Shown piece after piece: positions 42,863-51,571 of a DNA stretch of 64,000 nt. Position 1 is the stretch's first letter. Every line of letters starts with the position of its first letter. The DNA is taken from IMG/VR virus record IMGVR_UViG_3300023179_000009, positions 372,001 to 436,000 of that record; one strand, written 5' to 3'. The position numbers were made by a program, and so were the translations under genes. A model generated the notes under the pieces. The model searched no databases, was not told the origin of the DNA, and saw nothing but the letters and a program-made list of their open reading frames with translations. The stretch comes from a virus.

Positions 42863-43626
42863 TTGGAATTTACGCAATAAAAAATAAATTTAATAACAAA
42901 CTTTATATCGGACAGAGCGTGTCGATTAAATGTAGATGGATGAATCACAGATCAGATTTGGCCACGGGTAGGCATCCAAATAAACATTTGCTAAAATCTT
43001 ATAAGAAATATGGAGAAGATTGTTTTGAATTTTTGATTTTAGAAAATTGTTTAAAAAGAGATTTGGGGAAAAAAGAAGAAGAGTGGATAAAAAAATTTCC
43101 TAAAAAACAACTATACAATATAAACTATAACATTGTAGATTTAAATGGAGAAAAAAATCCTTTTTTTGGTAAAAAGCACAAAAAAGAATCCAAAAAGAAA
43201 ATGTCAATTTGGAAAAAACAAAATTATATAGGTGCTAAAAATCCTAATTTTGGCAAAAAATGGACAAAAGAACAAAAAACCAAAAATGTTTTAAAAAATT
43301 CAAACACCAAATTAAAAAAAACTGATGTTCTGGAAATTAAAAAATTATTAATAGATGGCAAATTAGAAGATAAAGAAATTGCTAAAAAATTTAAAATTGG
43401 AAGATCCGTGGTAACAAGAATTTCTAACGGAACAAGGTGGTCCCATGTAACAGGGGGAAGAGTAATAAAAAAAGAAAGGAGAGGTTTAAGGAACATAGGT
43501 GTTAAGAGGTCAGAGAAAACAAAACAAAAAATCAGAAATTCTATTTTGGGCATCAAAAGATCTGAAGAAACAAAACGCAAAATAAGTTTATCTAAACAAA
43601 AAAAGAAGGAGAAAAAATGTCAATAG
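42859..43626 (+). CDS. Free-standing GIY-YIG homing endonuclease with NUMOD3 repeats, 255 aa
   Basis: The N-terminal GIY-YIG nuclease domain has GIYAIKN at 3-9 and LYIGQS at 16-21, then the conserved Arg in a CRWMNHR segment and a Glu-rich helix. NUMOD3-type DNA-binding repeats follow (NPFFGKKHKKESKKKMS; NPNFGKKWTKEQ; GVKRSEKTKQKIR; GIKRSEETKRKIS). A helix-turn-helix lies between (about 155-193). This is a SegA-type mobile gene: it cuts a related genome lacking it and is copied in by repair. It overlaps both neighbours, so it sits between genes without an intron. Confidence 0.9.
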   Translation: MIGIYAIKNKFNNKLYIGQSVSIKCRWMNHRSDLATGRHPNKHLLKSYKKYGEDCFEFLILENCLKRDLGKKEEEWIKKFPKKQLYNINYNIVDLNGEKNPFFGKKHKKESKKKMSIWKKQNYIGAKNPNFGKKWTKEQKTKNVLKNSNTKLKKTDVLEIKKLLIDGKLEDKEIAKKFKIGRSVVTRISNGTRWSHVTGGRVIKKERRGLRNIGVKRSEKTKQKIRNSILGIKRSEETKRKISLSKQKKKEKKCQ

Positions 43627-44630
43627 GAGCGGATGTCGGGACTTACAATCTGGTTTGCTGTAAAAGAAATGACAATGGGGATTTTGTTTACAAACGTGAA
43701 GTGAATGCTTTTTTGTCAATGCCTCTTGATAATGATTTTGTTTTTAACATGATGAAGCAGGCTGGCGTTCCACTTATTCACAGGGAAGACGCAAACATAG
43801 CATACGCTCTTGGCGAAGCAGCCGTTAATATGGCCTACACAATGACTCAATTAGAATTAAAAAGACCAATGAAAGATGGTTGTGTTAATCCGAAAGAACA
43901 AGATGCTTTTCAAATTATGAATATTATGATCCACAATCTTTTGGATGAAATAAAGCACGATAAGGAAGTGCTAGTTTACTGTGTTCCCGCAAATGCTATA
44001 AACGAACAAACTGATGCTGATTATCATCAAAAGATTGTTGAAGCAATATTTAAAGCATACAAGTCAGAGAAAGGTTTTACCGTAGATGCGAGACCAATAA
44101 ATGAAGCAATGGCTCTTGTTTATGCCGAACTAAAGGACAAGATGTTCACTGGAATTGGGGTTTCATGCGGAGCAGGCTTAGTTAATGTTGCATTCAGTCT
44201 TTTTGGTGCTCCTGTTTTCAGTTTTGCTCTCGCCAATTCGGGGGATTGGATAGACAAACAAGCCGCTTTGGCAACAGGCGAGACGATAGCCTTTATTAAT
44301 AAAACAAAAACAAAAATAGACTTAGACAAAGAACCCGCCAATTTAGTGGAACGTGCAATAATCACTCAATATCAATTAATGATTGAAAAAACAGTGGGTG
44401 GTATCAAAAAAGGTCTGGAAAATAATAAAGAAAAAAATGCAAAGTTAGATGCACCTGTTGATTTTGTTCTTGCTGGGGGAACGTCTTCTCCTCCAGGTTT
44501 TGCGAAAATGTTTGAAAAACTTTTAAGACAAACAAAACTTCCGATAGAAATAGGCCGTGTTATTCATCCAAGCGACCCATTATTTAGTGTTGCTCGTGGT
44601 TGCTTGGTGGCCGCTGAAAATATAAAGTAA
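43617..44630 (+). CDS. Actin-like ATPase (ParM/MreB/Hsp70 superfamily), 337 aa
   Basis: The actin-fold nucleotide motifs are visible in order: phosphate-1 ADVGTYNLVCC (5-15), connect-1 RPINEAMALVYAELKD (159-174), phosphate-2 GIGVSCGAGLVNVAF (179-193), and adenosine loop VLAGGTSSPPGF (284-295). ANSGDWIDKQAA (206-217) matches the GGDxxD region of the superfamily. Length matches ParM and archaeal or phage actins. Such proteins form ATP-driven filaments that move or segregate DNA or position structures. The first bases overlap the homing endonuclease, and the next gene starts 7 bases after its stop, suggesting a two-gene unit. Confidence 0.85.
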   Translation: MSIGADVGTYNLVCCKRNDNGDFVYKREVNAFLSMPLDNDFVFNMMKQAGVPLIHREDANIAYALGEAAVNMAYTMTQLELKRPMKDGCVNPKEQDAFQIMNIMIHNLLDEIKHDKEVLVYCVPANAINEQTDADYHQKIVEAIFKAYKSEKGFTVDARPINEAMALVYAELKDKMFTGIGVSCGAGLVNVAFSLFGAPVFSFALANSGDWIDKQAALATGETIAFINKTKTKIDLDKEPANLVERAIITQYQLMIEKTVGGIKKGLENNKEKNAKLDAPVDFVLAGGTSSPPGFAKMFEKLLRQTKLPIEIGRVIHPSDPLFSVARGCLVAAENIK

Positions 44631-44637
44631 AGGTAAA

Positions 44638-45129
44638 ATGACTGTTCTAAAATTTGTAAATGATTTAGGTGTCGCCGCTTATGTGTTAATGCACGGCTAC
44701 ACTGTTGTTGGCAAAAAAGCAAAATCTATTTATTTTGAGTGTGAAAATATTGAATCATCTAAAGAATTTGATAAATTAGTTTTGGAATATCAACCACCAA
44801 ATGATTTTTACACATTTGACTCTTGTCTCATGTTTTTGAAAAAAATCAACGAAAGTGTTCCAGAGGTTATCGATGATAGAATACATAAGACTGTCGGTGA
44901 TCTTGGTGTGGCGGCTTATTTGTTGATGCATGAATATAGACCTAAAAGTATGGGCTTAAAGGTTATCGGCAAAAAAGGAAAATATGTATATTTCGAACAC
45001 CCCGAGGGTCGTGGCGACGACTTTGAAAGATTGAGCTACCAATATCTGCCTAGTCAATTCCAAGTTTATGATTCTAATTTGATGGCTTTGAAAAAAATTG
45101 GCGAACATATGCCGAAGAATAGACCTTAA
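44638..45129 (+). CDS. Two-repeat protein (DUF5659-like) beside the actin-like ATPase, 163 aa
   Basis: The protein consists of two copies of one domain of about 70 residues: LGVAAYVLMHGY near residue 10 and LGVAAYLLMHEY near 90, each followed by a GKK-KxxYFE strand (KSIYFE; KYVYFE), a YxF or Y-strand, a helix and an LxxLKKI end. This matches the pattern I know as DUF5659, a phage domain of unknown function. AAAGGT precedes the ATG. As the partner gene of the actin-like ATPase it could be an adaptor to DNA or to another protein, which is inference. Confidence 0.75.
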   Translation: MTVLKFVNDLGVAAYVLMHGYTVVGKKAKSIYFECENIESSKEFDKLVLEYQPPNDFYTFDSCLMFLKKINESVPEVIDDRIHKTVGDLGVAAYLLMHEYRPKSMGLKVIGKKGKYVYFEHPEGRGDDFERLSYQYLPSQFQVYDSNLMALKKIGEHMPKNRP

Positions 45130-45140
45130 GAAAAGTTTTC

Positions 45141-45170
45141 TTTCGATATATATATTTAGAAATATCGAAA
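45141..45170 (+). promoter_or_regulatory. Hairpin just before the ribosome-binding site of the 1197-aa gene
   Basis: TTTCGATAT (45141-45149) pairs perfectly with ATATCGAAA (45162-45170), loop of 12 bases containing TATAT and TTTAGA. AAGGTG follows directly and ATG is at 45179. It may be an operator, a translational control hairpin or an mRNA end. No U-run follows, so it is not a normal terminator. Confidence 0.45.
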
Positions 45171-45178
45171 AGGTGACC

Positions 45179-48100
45179 ATGAAAAGTTTTATAGAGTATA
45201 GAAAAAACAAATTGCTTAAAGGCAATAAATTAAATATTCAAGAATCTATTATTGAATGCTTTGATCTTTTAAAATTAGATCTATTAAAATCTATAAAATT
45301 ACCGGATATCCTCTCTGAGAACACTAGAGTCAAAGCAATCACTGAATCTGCTTATGAAGTTTGTAAAAAAGAAGATTATCAAGACAATAAACAAATAATA
45401 GAATTAATAATTTCCGAATTTAAAAATAATTTTTGGTCACAATTGATATCGGAGGCGACTGCAACCGCTGAAAAAGAACCTAAGGTTACTGTTGATGATT
45501 TAAAAAAACAAATGTCGGATGAAATAGACTCGATGGTTGGCGAATTAAAACAATTAGTTTCTCGCTCATTATCTGCCTCAAGAACAACAACCGGAAATGA
45601 CGTTGAGGATGCAACAACAAGTTCAACCGAACCCGGTGAAGAAAATTCACCAACACCCAAACTTACCGCAAATCAAGCAAAATACATAAGTGATTTGTAT
45701 CAAAAATTAGGAAGAAACCCTCCGTCTGATCTTGATAAACTAAATCCTTTACAAGCCAGTAGGCTTATAGATCAATTAAAAAAACAAATAGGAGCGAGAA
45801 CAGGATCGCCTGCTCCATCTTCGTCTCAATTCAACGCCAATCAAACGACTAGCGGGGATGCTGGTGGTGAAGATTTTTCATTAGACGAACCTACTTCTTC
45901 GCCAGCCAGTTCTTCTCCACTTCCTAGTCAACAGGTTATGAATGGAAGATATGTTTTGCCAAATGATTGGAAAAGCAAATACGGAACAAGATATGGCACT
46001 GAGAGACCGACATATCCTGACGGGTTTAAACCAGCACCATATGGACACATGAGACCGAGCGATGGTTGGCTAGGTGGTTTGAAAAGAACAATTTGGGATC
46101 CTGCTACCGGCTGGCTAAAAAATAAAACCAGGAACTTTAGAAGACGCTGGCACAGAGATGAGTTTAGAGAACATTTTATTAATTTAGAAAATATATTCTT
46201 GGAAAATGCTGTGGAGATCATGAGTGATATTGACACATGGACCACAAGATTGAAAGATATTGTTTTAAATAAATACTTTGATCAAATTAAAAACTTTTTA
46301 AGTGGAGATGTTCAATCTTTGCCAAAAACCAAAGATTCCGTCGCCGGGAAAACTGGCGATGTTAGTCCAAGACAACAATCGCCCGCTGTTGATGCTGGAT
46401 CTGGTAAAGTTGATGACGACGATGTTGAATACGAAGACGATAATAAGGCCGAAGGCCCCACAGGTGATGTTCAACCCAAGAAATCAAATGATGCTTCCGT
46501 CGATTCCAATATTCAAAAAACTGATTTTACAAAGAAGGAAAGCATATCTGAAGGTGCAAATTTATTGAAGCTGACTTATAGGGACGATAAATTTTACACT
46601 TCTAATTCTAATGAAGAATTAGAGGGAAGTGTTTTGAGAAATTTTTTAATCAGGCAACTTTTAAAGATTTTTCAAAAAGATCAAAAATTACAAGATGAAG
46701 TTTGGAAATCAAAAGATCTAAAAGAAAGAGATGAAGCCGAAGCAAGGTTGGATAAAATTATTGCTAGCTCAATCAAAAGACCCACGGATTTTGAACTACA
46801 AATAATAAATGAATGGCTTGGTAAATTTGAATCTATTGCATTAACCGGCTATAGCAATAAAAAAACAAATTTTCCTTTAATTTTGGCATATTTCAAATGG
46901 CATAAAAAAGAAAAGTATGGGTTAGATATTAAAACCAATAAAAGAGAACCTAGAAAAACCGAGGGCGATGACTCTGGTGAGGTTGCAGCAAAAAAACAAG
47001 ATTTAACACCTGAGCAAAAAAAAGATTTGGAAGAATTCAATAGATTTAAAAAAGAATTCCCTAAAGCTTATAAAAAGTTAATTGATAGTTTCGAAGGCGG
47101 AACCGAAGAGGAGCGGATTAAAGATACCGAAGTTTGGGTTTTAGAGGCGGGCTTAGGAGAAGAATCTGAATTAAAACAAATTATTGAATTTCTAAAAAAA
47201 CAATCAGGTGAAGAGTCACAAGAATCAGGTGAAGAGTCACAAGAATCAGGTGAAGAGTCACAAGAATCAGGTGAAGAGTCACAAGAATTAAAAAAAAAAT
47301 CCCTAACTGATGAGGAATTTATTTTTAGTTTGCAAAAAAAATGGTTTGAGAACAATAAGTCAACATTAGATTTAAGAGATGTTTTAACAAACAAATTCAT
47401 TGACAGCGGGAAAGGGCCGCTAACATTAGATGATCTCAAAAATATAGTTAGTGATTTTGATTTGGAAGACAAAGATCAAATTGAAGAAGCTAGGCAAAAA
47501 GTTATGGATGCTGTTAGAAAGCACCCTATAACTTTGGAAAGAAAAAAAGTAAATAGAGATCAATTAAAAAAAACTAAAGACTCAGATGTAGTTGACCCCG
47601 AAACTACGACAATAAAAATAAATTCAAACAAAGAAGAAGAGAACCAGATTAAAGATGAACTGGACGAGAATGAAGTTTATCAAAGAATTTATGAAAAATA
47701 TCAAAATTATCTAATTAGCAAAGGCTCAAAAGGAGATGATTTAAGAAATGGCCTAGATTTGTTTGACGAAAAAATTATACAAGATATTTTATTGAAAGGC
47801 AAAGATAAAATTGAAGACATTCTATCTACGCAAGAAAGTCTTTTAGACAATTTGATTGAAAAAATCAAAAAAGATCCCGTACCCGAAAATTCGGATGTGC
47901 CCGAGGAGTTAGAGTCTTCTTTTGAAAAATTAGAAAGAGACACGCAGTACAAAGATTTGACAAAGCAATATGTTGATTCGTTGAGAGGTCAAGGAAAAGA
48001 TGAAGAAACTATAAAAAAAGAATTGCATAAAAAAACATTAAAACATGCAAAAGAAATGTTTGATCAAGAAAAAACAATAAAACAAATTGTTCAAGATTAT

Positions 48101-48772
48101 GAAAAAGAATTGGGCATAATCCCCGAAGAAAGTCCAGATAAAACTAAATCTTCGCAAAAGTCAGATTCTCAAGAAGAAATCAATAGGATCGCAAGAGATT
48201 CAGGGGAAATTACTCGAACATCTTCGGGAGATAATGAGGGAACAACTAAATTAGGTGAAGAAAAAAATATAGAAAAAACTATAAAAGACATAACAAAACA
48301 TGTTAAGTTGCAGGGCGGCAGTTTGTCTCTAAGAGATGGGAAACTTTTAATTAAAAACAGAGATAAATTAGATAAAAAAACTCAAAATTTAATTAAAAAA
48401 CACAGGGAAGAAATAATAGATTTTTTAACCCCAAAAGAAACAAGATCTCAGAAGACATCGCCAGAAGAAGCAATTGAAAAAAAAGTTAAGCCCGATGATA
48501 AAAAACTTGAAGAAATCCCTGAGAGATTAAAAAATATAGATGGATACGATTCATTGAGACAAGAAATAATAAAAATAATTGAGGGCAGCAATAATCAAGT
48601 GATGCGTAATATTTTAATGAGAAAAGAGTCAGAGTGGCTGGATTCAGATTTGGATGACAATCAAATAATAAAAAATTTAAGAGAATTAAAAAATCGTTTT
48701 GAGTCTCAAACAAGAAAAACTGAGGGTTTTTTGGGGATATTAAAAAGATTTAAAGAGTTAGTTAATTCATAA
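45179..48772 (+). CDS. Very large charged, partly disordered protein, 1197 aa
   Basis: No family recognised. N-terminus MKSFIEYRKNKLLKGNKLNI is a helix like those of other small proteins here. Composition: S/T/P/D-rich linkers (about 120-200 and 230-270), a conserved-looking region near 255-340 with WKSKYGTRYGTERPTYPDG and an aromatic/glycine run, and then long K/E-rich helices to the end. Four copies of SGEESQE occur at about 676-703. No signal peptide or membrane segment. The start at 45179 is supported by AAGGTG and is preferred to the in-frame 45098. Possible roles are a scaffold, filament partner or internal protein; none is shown. Confidence 0.7.
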   Translation: MKSFIEYRKNKLLKGNKLNIQESIIECFDLLKLDLLKSIKLPDILSENTRVKAITESAYEVCKKEDYQDNKQIIELIISEFKNNFWSQLISEATATAEKEPKVTVDDLKKQMSDEIDSMVGELKQLVSRSLSASRTTTGNDVEDATTSSTEPGEENSPTPKLTANQAKYISDLYQKLGRNPPSDLDKLNPLQASRLIDQLKKQIGARTGSPAPSSSQFNANQTTSGDAGGEDFSLDEPTSSPASSSPLPSQQVMNGRYVLPNDWKSKYGTRYGTERPTYPDGFKPAPYGHMRPSDGWLGGLKRTIWDPATGWLKNKTRNFRRRWHRDEFREHFINLENIFLENAVEIMSDIDTWTTRLKDIVLNKYFDQIKNFLSGDVQSLPKTKDSVAGKTGDVSPRQQSPAVDAGSGKVDDDDVEYEDDNKAEGPTGDVQPKKSNDASVDSNIQKTDFTKKESISEGANLLKLTYRDDKFYTSNSNEELEGSVLRNFLIRQLLKIFQKDQKLQDEVWKSKDLKERDEAEARLDKIIASSIKRPTDFELQIINEWLGKFESIALTGYSNKKTNFPLILAYFKWHKKEKYGLDIKTNKREPRKTEGDDSGEVAAKKQDLTPEQKKDLEEFNRFKKEFPKAYKKLIDSFEGGTEEERIKDTEVWVLEAGLGEESELKQIIEFLKKQSGEESQESGEESQESGEESQESGEESQELKKKSLTDEEFIFSLQKKWFENNKSTLDLRDVLTNKFIDSGKGPLTLDDLKNIVSDFDLEDKDQIEEARQKVMDAVRKHPITLERKKVNRDQLKKTKDSDVVDPETTTIKINSNKEEENQIKDELDENEVYQRIYEKYQNYLISKGSKGDDLRNGLDLFDEKIIQDILLKGKDKIEDILSTQESLLDNLIEKIKKDPVPENSDVPEELESSFEKLERDTQYKDLTKQYVDSLRGQGKDEETIKKELHKKTLKHAKEMFDQEKTIKQIVQDYEKELGIIPEESPDKTKSSQKSDSQEEINRIARDSGEITRTSSGDNEGTTKLGEEKNIEKTIKDITKHVKLQGGSLSLRDGKLLIKNRDKLDKKTQNLIKKHREEIIDFLTPKETRSQKTSPEEAIEKKVKPDDKKLEEIPERLKNIDGYDSLRQEIIKIIEGSNNQVMRNILMRKESEWLDSDLDDNQIIKNLRELKNRFESQTRKTEGFLGILKRFKELVNS
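47204..47287 (+). repeat. Four 21-base tandem repeats coding SGEESQE
   Basis: Units begin at 47204, 47225, 47246 and 47267 and look identical in DNA, each coding SGEESQE in frame. An acidic, serine-rich spacer that can change length in steps of seven residues. Confidence 0.9.
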
Positions 48773-49255
48773 TTATTTTTTAAATATCTGATCCTGTGCT
48801 TCGAATGTTCTTCTAGATTGTTCAGCTAAACTTTCTAAACTTGCTATATCAACAAAAGAAGCATCTCCTTGCTGATCCTGCTCTGCTTCTTTTTTTTCAA
48901 TAATAGGAAGAGTTTCTTGTTGGGGTTTGTTTTTTACTTTTGCTTTTATATCGCTTTCTAACTTCTCTCCAGTTCTTTCTTCATATTCTTTTATCATTAA
49001 AGCGTGTTCGGGATTGCTTGAATCTAATTCAACTTCTTCATGAATTGAAATTATATGTTGCGTTGTGAAAAAACTCACAAGGTCATCGTTGTATGGGTGT
49101 GTTCCCCAAATTCCATCAGAATTTATAGTTTGAACTCTAATGACGAAGTGTTCACGAGAAATAGTTTCATCAAAACTTCTATTCATAGATGTGGTCACAA
49201 CACTACACACTTTTCCAACAAAATATTGAAGTTCTTTGATTGTGTTTGAAGTCAT
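48773..49255 (-). CDS. Hypothetical protein, 160 aa
   Basis: N-terminal half (about 1-75) is a small mixed domain starting TIKELQYFVGKVCSVVTTSM with a strand pattern like an Sm- or SH3-type barrel (HFVIRVQTINSDGIWG, SFFTTQHIISI), followed by an acidic, Q/K-rich tail predicted disordered. No family recognised. Convergent and directly adjacent to the 1197-aa gene, with no terminator visible between them. Confidence 0.65.
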   Translation of the reverse strand: MTSNTIKELQYFVGKVCSVVTTSMNRSFDETISREHFVIRVQTINSDGIWGTHPYNDDLVSFFTTQHIISIHEEVELDSSNPEHALMIKEYEERTGEKLESDIKAKVKNKPQQETLPIIEKKEAEQDQQGDASFVDIASLESLAEQSRRTFEAQDQIFKK

Positions 49256-49287
49256 AATTTTTTAAATAATAATGGTAAATAAATTAT

Positions 49288-49611
49288 ATGCCATCAAAAA
49301 GCAAAAGTCAACAAAGATTGTTTGGAATAATTCATTCTTGTCAAAAGAATGAAAAGAAAAAGATATGCTCAGAGCCTAGTATTAAAAAAATTATACAAAA
49401 TATTAGTAAAAAAGACGCAAAAGATTTTGCCAGCACAAAACATGAAGATTTGCCCGAGAGGTTGGAGAGTTTTAAAAATTGGCTTGAAAGCCAAAAAGGA
49501 GAAAAAATGGAAGAAAACAAATGTATGTGCGATTGCCCACCTTGCAAAAGTGGCGATTGCTCAAGCTGCACCTGCAAAAATTGTAAATGTGAAAACTGCA
49601 CTTGCAACTAA
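49288..49611 (+). CDS. PSKSKSQQRLFG-type phage protein fused to a cysteine-rich tail, 107 aa
   Basis: The N-terminus MPSKSKSQQRLFGIIHSCQK followed by KKDAKDFASTKHEDLPE is a small conserved phage protein type (DUF3008-like; I recall it only by pattern). The C-terminal 34 residues are a metallothionein-like tail with 11 cysteines (see nested entry). No ribosome-binding site is clear before this start. The end overlaps the convergent primase end by four bases. Confidence 0.7.
   Translation: MPSKSKSQQRLFGIIHSCQKNEKKKICSEPSIKKIIQNISKKDAKDFASTKHEDLPERLESFKNWLESQKGEKMEENKCMCDCPPCKSGDCSSCTCKNCKCENCTCN
49507..49611 (+). CDS. Nested metallothionein-like peptide with its own ribosome-binding site, 34 aa
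   Basis: Within the previous gene, in frame, AAGGAG stands 6 bases before an ATG at 49507 (residue 74 of the long form). Translation from here gives MEENKCMCDCPPC and on to a total of 11 cysteines in 34 residues, arranged as CxC and CxxC clusters with no aromatic residues. This is the composition of a metallothionein, a metal-thiolate cluster peptide that binds zinc, copper or cadmium. Whether it is made separately is not proven; the well-placed ribosome-binding site, better than that of the long form, is the evidence. Confidence 0.5.
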   Translation: MEENKCMCDCPPCKSGDCSSCTCKNCKCENCTCN

Positions 49612-50669
49612 ATTTTATTTGCCAAAAGTATAGGGCGAGTGTCTTTTGTAAACAATTTAATGTATTTGTTTACGTAAGATACTAGTGTTTCTAAATTTTT
49701 ATTTACTAAAAGACCATTCCAATCTTTGTAGATTTTAGGTGGTCTAACGAAGTATATTTCTTTAAATCCTTTTGAAAGCAAATTTTCGCCAATATTAAGC
49801 ATTGCCTCCAAGCCAGCCTCATCTGAGTCGAATGCTAAAACCGGCACAAAGTCTTTAATTAAATCTATTTGTGTTTCTGATAAGAATTTACCGCCACAAG
49901 CACAAGCATTTAATCCTGCTTGTTTAATTGTGAGTGCATCAAACTCTCCCTCCATTATAAACAATTTTTCTCCTAAACAATTCCAATTAGTCATAAATAA
50001 AACATTTTTTTGATCCACTACAGAGGTGGGGCATTTCATATATCGAAGTGTATTCCTCCGATCTGTTATGGATCTTGCGTTGTAATAAATTAAATTACTA
50101 GATTTATCATAATATGGAATAACTATTCTATTTTTGTATTCGCCCGAAACACAAACATATAAACCTTCACAATTTATTTTTCTGGCAGTTAGGTATTGTT
50201 CGGCTTTTTTCTTCATAAAATGATGAGGGTATTCCGCCGAGATCAAATAGGAATGGGGCGGCAACTGGAGATCGACTTTTTTTTCTTTGTCTTCGTGTCT
50301 GACAATATTGTTGCTTTGATTAAAGAAATCATGAACTTTTTCTTCGAGATCACGAAGAGAAGAACCCTCAGATATTCTGTATTCGGCTTCTTCCCAGTCA
50401 ACTTTATCTAGTTCTGAAACCAAGCCAACCAAGGATCCCATTTGGTCCGTCAACCAACATCTATATGATCCGAATTCAGGATGTTTAGACTTTCCCCCGC
50501 TTGGATTCATCCATAAGTGAAATTTGTTGTCTGTTTTGCCGAGTTTATCCTCTGACCAAGGAGAATTAGTACATATTTCTGTTCCGTGTGCTGTGTTTCT
50601 AAGTTTTATGTTATGCTCTCCAAACTTTTGTTTAGACCATTCATAAAACAAATCAAAATCAACTGACAT
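49608..50669 (-). CDS. DnaG-type DNA primase, 353 aa
   Basis: TOPRIM residues are present: E240 in KLFIMEGEFDALTIKQ and the DxD pair D281/D283 in VLAFDSDEAG. The DnaG core signature RIVIPYYDKSS is at 181-191. The N-terminal part, where DnaG has its zinc-binding domain, is altered (CTNSPWSEDK, then HLWMNPSGG and GSYRCW), so zinc ligands are not the usual CxxH/CxxC. The protein makes RNA primers for phage replication. At 353 aa it lacks the helicase-interacting C-terminal domain. No helicase or polymerase gene is in the window. Leftward, overlapping the upstream gene end by four bases. Confidence 0.85.
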   Translation of the reverse strand: MSVDFDLFYEWSKQKFGEHNIKLRNTAHGTEICTNSPWSEDKLGKTDNKFHLWMNPSGGKSKHPEFGSYRCWLTDQMGSLVGLVSELDKVDWEEAEYRISEGSSLRDLEEKVHDFFNQSNNIVRHEDKEKKVDLQLPPHSYLISAEYPHHFMKKKAEQYLTARKINCEGLYVCVSGEYKNRIVIPYYDKSSNLIYYNARSITDRRNTLRYMKCPTSVVDQKNVLFMTNWNCLGEKLFIMEGEFDALTIKQAGLNACACGGKFLSETQIDLIKDFVPVLAFDSDEAGLEAMLNIGENLLSKGFKEIYFVRPPKIYKDWNGLLVNKNLETLVSYVNKYIKLFTKDTRPILLANKI

Positions 50670-50687
50670 TTTGTTTTCCTCGCTGTT

Positions 50688-50695
50688 GATTTATA
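50688..50695 (-). promoter_or_regulatory. Candidate late promoter TATAAATC
   Basis: On the minus strand TATAAATC lies 18 bases before the primase start (50669). It is one base from the T4 late -10 consensus TATAAATA and at a similar distance to the other boxes. Confidence 0.35.
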
Positions 50696-50734
50696 TCAGA
50701 ATTTTTAGGATAATTCAACTTTGAGGAAATTTTT

Positions 50735-51571
50735 ATGGATATAAATCACCTGTCAGTTAGTAGAAAAAAGACATTCGATCAGTGTTCGCAGTTATACAAA
50801 TTCAAATATCATCTCAAAACACCTTCGCCGCAACCAGAGCCTTTTTACTTTGTGTATGGAAATTTGGTTCACAAAATAGCGGAGTTGTATGTTGCCGAAA
50901 AGGGGTCTAAAGCAATAGACAAAATAGCCTTAGATGTGCTGCATGGAAAAATCGAATTAAAAGAGGGCAAAAAATGTCCCAAATTGCCAAAAGAATATCA
51001 AAATAAAATAGGCAAAGACATAAAGGCAATTAAAAATTTAACAAAAAAAATAGGATTTGATGGTTATGTTGAATATGATTTTACTTACGATTTGGACCCG
51101 CCAAACAAAAAAAATGTTATAGGTTTTATAGACCGATTGATAATAAAGGAAGATTCAAAACAAAAAAAAGCTTTTATAATTGATTATAAGACAACCAAAA
51201 AAGGAAAACATCGACTTAACAACGAAACTGTTTTATATGACTTACAACTTAGATGTTACTGTAGAGTGGTTCAAAAAATATTTGACATACCAGCGTCGAA
51301 TATAAAGGCGGCACTTTTTTATTTAGATGGAGAAAATTTGATCGCTGCCCAATACAACCAAGACTCACTAGATAGGGTTGAAAAAGAATTAAAAAATGGA
51401 TATGTGACTATTGAAGAAACAAAATCAGAAACAGTTCGTGGTAGTGTTGGGTGGCACTGCAAAAACTGTGAGTATTCGAGCATTTGTCAATTTTATAAAT
51501 CCCAAAATCAATCAAATGAATCTTGGAATGGGGATTTGTTGGAATTGGGACACGATAATTCTTGGAATTAA
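50735..51571 (+). CDS. Cas4/RecB-like PD-(D/E)XK nuclease with iron-sulfur cysteines, 278 aa
   Basis: The PD-(D/E)XK nuclease core is visible: H46 (NLVHK), D133 (GFIDRL), D150/K152 (IIDYKTTKKGK) and Q171 (LYDLQLRCY), followed by an iron-sulfur cluster set: C17 (FDQCSQ), C242, C245 and C251 (HCKNCEYSSICQF). This four-cysteine arrangement is that of Cas4- and AddB-type nucleases, which resect DNA ends. A role in recombination or replication is likely. GAGG precedes the ATG. It is divergent from the primase gene and convergent with the protease gene, overlapping it by four bases. Confidence 0.85.
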   Translation: MDINHLSVSRKKTFDQCSQLYKFKYHLKTPSPQPEPFYFVYGNLVHKIAELYVAEKGSKAIDKIALDVLHGKIELKEGKKCPKLPKEYQNKIGKDIKAIKNLTKKIGFDGYVEYDFTYDLDPPNKKNVIGFIDRLIIKEDSKQKKAFIIDYKTTKKGKHRLNNETVLYDLQLRCYCRVVQKIFDIPASNIKAALFYLDGENLIAAQYNQDSLDRVEKELKNGYVTIEETKSETVRGSVGWHCKNCEYSSICQFYKSQNQSNESWNGDLLELGHDNSWN

